Shown here piece by piece: positions 53,329 to 55,442 of a stretch of 55,442 bases of DNA (position 1 is the stretch's first letter; each line of letters starts with the position of its first letter). The notes below the pieces were generated by a model. The model saw nothing but the letters and a program-made list of their open reading frames with translations, had not been told where the DNA came from and ran no database searches. The position numbers and the translations under genes are program-made. Source of the stretch: Acetatifactor sp. (GTDB lineage Bacteria; Bacillota; Clostridia; Lachnospirales; Lachnospiraceae); the NCBI GenBank assembly GCA_029055435.1, contig JAIDDH010000072.1, positions 1 through 55,442 on the forward strand, in the 5' to 3' direction.

Positions 53329-54201
53329 ATGGCAAAAATAGCAGTGGTTACAGACAGCAACAGTGGGATTACGCAGGCGCAGGCCCCCGAACTCGGGATA
53401 TATGTTCTGCCCATGCCCTTCATGATTGACGAAAAGACTTATTTTGAGGATATCGACCTGACACAGGAACAATTCTATGAGATGCTTGCAACCGGAGCGG
53501 ATATCTCCACCAGCCAGCCCTCCCCGGAGGCCGTGATGAAGCTGTGGGATGAACTGCTACAGGAGTATGATGAGATTGTCCATATTCCCATGTCCAGCGG
53601 GCTTTCAGGCTCCTGCCAGAGCGCTCTCATGCTCGCACAGGATTATGACGGCAAAGTGCAGGTGGTGAATAATCAGCGCATTTCCGTGACACAGAGAACA
53701 TCCGCTCTGGACGCGAAGAACCTTATTGCAAAGGGATTGAATGCCGCACAGATCAAGGATGTTCTGGAGAAGGATAAATTCAACAGCAGCATTTATATCA
53801 TGCTGGATACCTTATATTATCTGAAAAAGGGCGGAAGAATCACGCCTGCCGCCGCGGCTATCGGCACGCTGCTCAAATTAAAACCCGTGCTGCAGATTCA
53901 GGGAGAGAAGCTGGACGCCTTTGCAAAAGCCCGCACCACGAGTCAGGGTAAATCCATCATGATCAATGCCATTAAAAATGATATCACCAACCGTTTCGGC
54001 GGTTTTACCGAGCGGAAAGAAGTGCGTCTTGGAATCGCCTACACTTACGATAAGGACGCAGCTCTGGCATGGCGGGATGAAGTGGCGGCTGCATTTCCGG
54101 GATATGAAATCCACATGGACCCGCTTTCCTTAAGCGTGGCCTGCCATATCGGTCCCGGCGCCTTGGCAGTGACATGCTGCCAAAAGCTGGAGGCAGAATA
54201 A
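53329..54201 (+). CDS. DegV family protein (FakB-like fatty acid-binding protein)
   Basis: A 290-residue protein of the DegV family: AVVTDSNSGITQAQAPELGI at the start, the ligand-contact region STSQPSPEAVMKLWDELLQE, the conserved SSGLSGSCQSA and YLKKGGRITPAAA. DegV proteins bind a fatty acid and present its carboxylate to FakA. Its position near fakA supports this. Its ATG has AAGGAGAA. It ends in a terminator. Confidence 0.92.
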   Translation: MAKIAVVTDSNSGITQAQAPELGIYVLPMPFMIDEKTYFEDIDLTQEQFYEMLATGADISTSQPSPEAVMKLWDELLQEYDEIVHIPMSSGLSGSCQSALMLAQDYDGKVQVVNNQRISVTQRTSALDAKNLIAKGLNAAQIKDVLEKDKFNSSIYIMLDTLYYLKKGGRITPAAAAIGTLLKLKPVLQIQGEKLDAFAKARTTSQGKSIMINAIKNDITNRFGGFTERKEVRLGIAYTYDKDAALAWRDEVAAAFPGYEIHMDPLSLSVACHIGPGALAVTCCQKLEAE

Positions 54202-54222
54202 TTTTCAGAACTACAAAATGGG

Positions 54223-54269
54223 GCTGTCGCTTTAACAATCGAAAAATCGTGAAGCGGCAGCTTCCTTTT
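54223..54269 (+). terminator. Terminator after the degV gene
   Basis: GCTGTCGCTT (54223-54232) pairs with AAGCGGCAGC (54252-54261) with one T.G pair; TTCCTTTT follows. It begins with GGGGCTGTCGC, as does the terminator at 55096. Confidence 0.8.
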
Positions 54270-54281
54270 GATTTGACACTT

Positions 54282-54358
54282 AAACTTACAATAGACAGAT
54301 TTATAATTTGGTGATATAGTACATGTGGTATAATGTTTATGCAACGAGGGGAAAACCC
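54282..54358 (+). repeat. 77-bp direct repeat, copy 1 (promoter and leader)
   Basis: Bases 54282-54358 are identical to 55366-55442. The copy contains TATAAT with extended TGG and most of the lipoprotein leader up to GAAAACCC. Confidence 0.95.
54308..54334 (+). promoter_or_regulatory. Extended -10 promoter of the lipoprotein gene
   Basis: TGGTATAAT is an extended -10 at 54326-54334; the -35 (TTGGTG, 15-base spacer) is poor. The start would be near 54341, 49 bases before the ATG. Confidence 0.6.
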
Positions 54359-54389
54359 AAAATCCACAAAAGACAAAGGGGGAGAAATT

Positions 54390-55064
54390 ATGAAGAAAAA
54401 ACTGACACTTTTGACACTGGCAATATTGCTGGTACTGGCAGCGTGTGGCAACAAGACTGACACTCCTGCGTCCGCAGGGGCAGACGAAAACGCGTCCACG
54501 GAGAGCGAAAAGGAGATTGGCGCTGTCGAATCTGTTGTAAAAGAGGTATCGGATGCAATTGAGGAGGCAGCAAAGCCCCAGCAGGGCGATGTGACCAATA
54601 AGATGTACTTTACGGAAGATGTTTCTTTTACTTCCTCAACTTTGCTGGAGTTTGGTGAATGGAGAGAATCTGGTTCACTGACAGAAAGTTGGTATTCATG
54701 GGATAAAGACCCCAATTCAGGGATAGCGTTTCAAAGTGGTGATGATTATGCGTTCGGGTATTCCTTATATAATCCGCTCAATACTCCGGAGGGAGCATAT
54801 AAAAGTGAAATTACCATAGATGGTTTTATGTATCTTTACTTTGAGACAGAGGGCAAAGACGGAAGAAAATATGGAATTGCGGTCAATGCAAATGAACCGA
54901 CTGAAGAACACGTTGCGCTCTTCCTGCAGCTTGTGGGAGAATTTCTGGACAGCGGTGTTGTAACGGACGCAAAGATGTCCGACATCCAGTATGATACGGC
55001 AGTGCTTTCCGAGACCAACATTGCCGATTTCTTCACCAGTCCTGACGCAATCGCGGCCGAATAA
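54390..55064 (+). CDS. Putative lipoprotein of unknown function
   Basis: A 224-residue lipoprotein with signal MKKKLTLLTLAILLVLAACG and lipidated Cys in LAAC. After it come an acidic low-complexity stretch (about 25-65) and a folded domain without a recognised name (YFTEDVSFTSSTLLEFGEWR, YGIAVNANEPTEEHVALFLQ). ATG 54390 follows AGGGGGAG. The promoter/leader is duplicated exactly 1084 bases downstream, suggesting a tandem gene family that continues past the window. Confidence 0.8.
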   Translation: MKKKLTLLTLAILLVLAACGNKTDTPASAGADENASTESEKEIGAVESVVKEVSDAIEEAAKPQQGDVTNKMYFTEDVSFTSSTLLEFGEWRESGSLTESWYSWDKDPNSGIAFQSGDDYAFGYSLYNPLNTPEGAYKSEITIDGFMYLYFETEGKDGRKYGIAVNANEPTEEHVALFLQLVGEFLDSGVVTDAKMSDIQYDTAVLSETNIADFFTSPDAIAAE

Positions 55065-55095
55065 ACAATCCTCTCCGATTGGTTCAAAGTACCAA

Positions 55096-55137
55096 GGGGC
55101 TGTCGCACTAAAGTAATTAGTGTGCAGCTCCTTTTTT
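55096..55137 (+). terminator. Terminator after the lipoprotein gene
   Basis: GGGGCTGTCGCACTA pairs with TAGTGTGCAGCTCC with one bulged base and a few wobble pairs; six T follow. Confidence 0.85.
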
Positions 55138-55143
55138 CTGTAA

Positions 55144-55311
55144 AAAAGCTGTAAAAACTTTGTCTGGAAAAAATCCGTAACCAAGAACCAGGAGAAACTT
55201 CTGGTAAAGCTTGCAGATTTTGTGGCGGAATGCGAACAGTTTTATAATGAGAATCATTGTTGGCCTGAAGGGTCAAAATATACAATCTACCTTCCGGAGA
55301 TGTTTAAGTAG
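55144..55311 (+). pseudogene. Orphan C-terminal gene fragment
   Basis: An open frame without a usable start runs from just after a TAA (55141-55143) to TAG 55309-55311. Its end reads protein-like: KLADFVAECEQFYNENHCW then PEGSKYTIYLPEMFK. It does not match the C-terminus of the preceding lipoprotein. I read it as the remnant of a gene lost between the two 77-bp repeats. Together with the terminator at 55096 and the second repeat, this accounts for most of the gene-free stretch 55065-55442. Confidence 0.4.
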
Positions 55312-55365
55312 GCTGAATTTTGAAAAGTCGTAGAAATGTAGGGCATGACGATTTTTCAAAAAATA

Positions 55366-55442
55366 AAACTTACAATAGACAGATTTATAATTTGGTGATA
55401 TAGTACATGTGGTATAATGTTTATGCAACGAGGGGAAAACCC
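55366..55442 (+). repeat. 77-bp direct repeat, copy 2 (promoter and leader at window end)
   Basis: This is identical to 54282-54358 and carries TATAAT at 55413-55418. It is cut by the window end; the repeat may be longer. A second copy of the lipoprotein gene is expected to begin about 30 bases beyond the end. Confidence 0.95.

Noticed and set aside
54290..55285. Minus-strand frames over the last lipoprotein gene
   Set aside because: The + strand gene has a clear lipoprotein signal and ribosome binding site; the minus frames have neither.

Overview
The window is a dense, mostly + strand stretch of a Gram-positive bacterial chromosome, most likely a Clostridia member close to Lachnospiraceae. 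The reasons are strong GGAGG-type ribosome binding sites, frequent TTG/GTG starts, a clostridial pairing of an Fe-S scaffold protein with a GGGtGRT protein, a GerW/YtfJ sporulation protein beside a DUF2953 protein, DUF4474 and DUF4854 proteins, and a FakA/RecG/DegV segment. I see no tRNA, rRNA, CRISPR array, insertion sequence, integrase or phage module. The window starts inside a topoisomerase gene and ends inside a duplicated promoter/leader.

Layout. (1) 2-5410: the 3' part of a type IA topoisomerase, a left-handed beta-helix protein, and a three-gene ABC importer of the TrpX-like (ABC_sub_bind) class. (2) 5573-8914: Fe-S scaffold-like protein, GGGtGRT protein, chemoreceptor. (3) 8921-11113: three small membrane proteins and a divergent lipoprotein. 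(4) 11201-18503: a B12-dependent MetH-like methyltransferase, then branched-chain amino acid genes: ilvB, a first ilvN, an unrecognised gene, a second ilvN with its own promoter, and ilvC. (5) 18614-24426: a nucleotide-signalling cluster of a FecR-domain surface protein with a Listeria-Bacteroides-type repeat, a CHASE2 adenylate cyclase, a GAF/HD-GYP protein, then a TIM-barrel isomerase. (6) 24445-30815: ABC exporter, a DedA protein behind a striking hairpin, a two-component system and a lipoprotein. (7) 30892-36596: leuC-leuD, a MATE transporter, a membrane-anchored XRE regulator, ruvA-ruvB. (8) 36605-42859: zapA, a U32 protease-family protein, a SEDS glycosyltransferase, a class B PBP and a Nudix hydrolase, i.e. 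a division/wall group. (9) 42899-48524: a minus-strand HD-GYP-like protein with an altered HD motif, DUF4474, a phosphoesterase, a small hypothetical, DUF2953, GerW, a 52-residue membrane peptide and a J-domain protein. (10) 48626-55442: rpmB (minus), an Asp23 protein, fakA, recG, a degV/fakB-like gene, a lipoprotein, then a gene remnant and an exact second copy of the lipoprotein's promoter/leader.

The best candidates for something new are: the FecR/B-repeat - CHASE2 cyclase - HD-GYP cluster; the 19-bp terminator-like hairpin that contains the Shine-Dalgarno sequence of the DedA gene; the Fe-S scaffold/GGGtGRT pair; the two ilvN genes around an unknown gene; three 18-bp self-complementary tandem repeats at the predicted 5' end of the metH-like mRNA; and the 77-bp exact repeat at the window edge. 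All functional statements come from reading motifs by eye; no database search was run.
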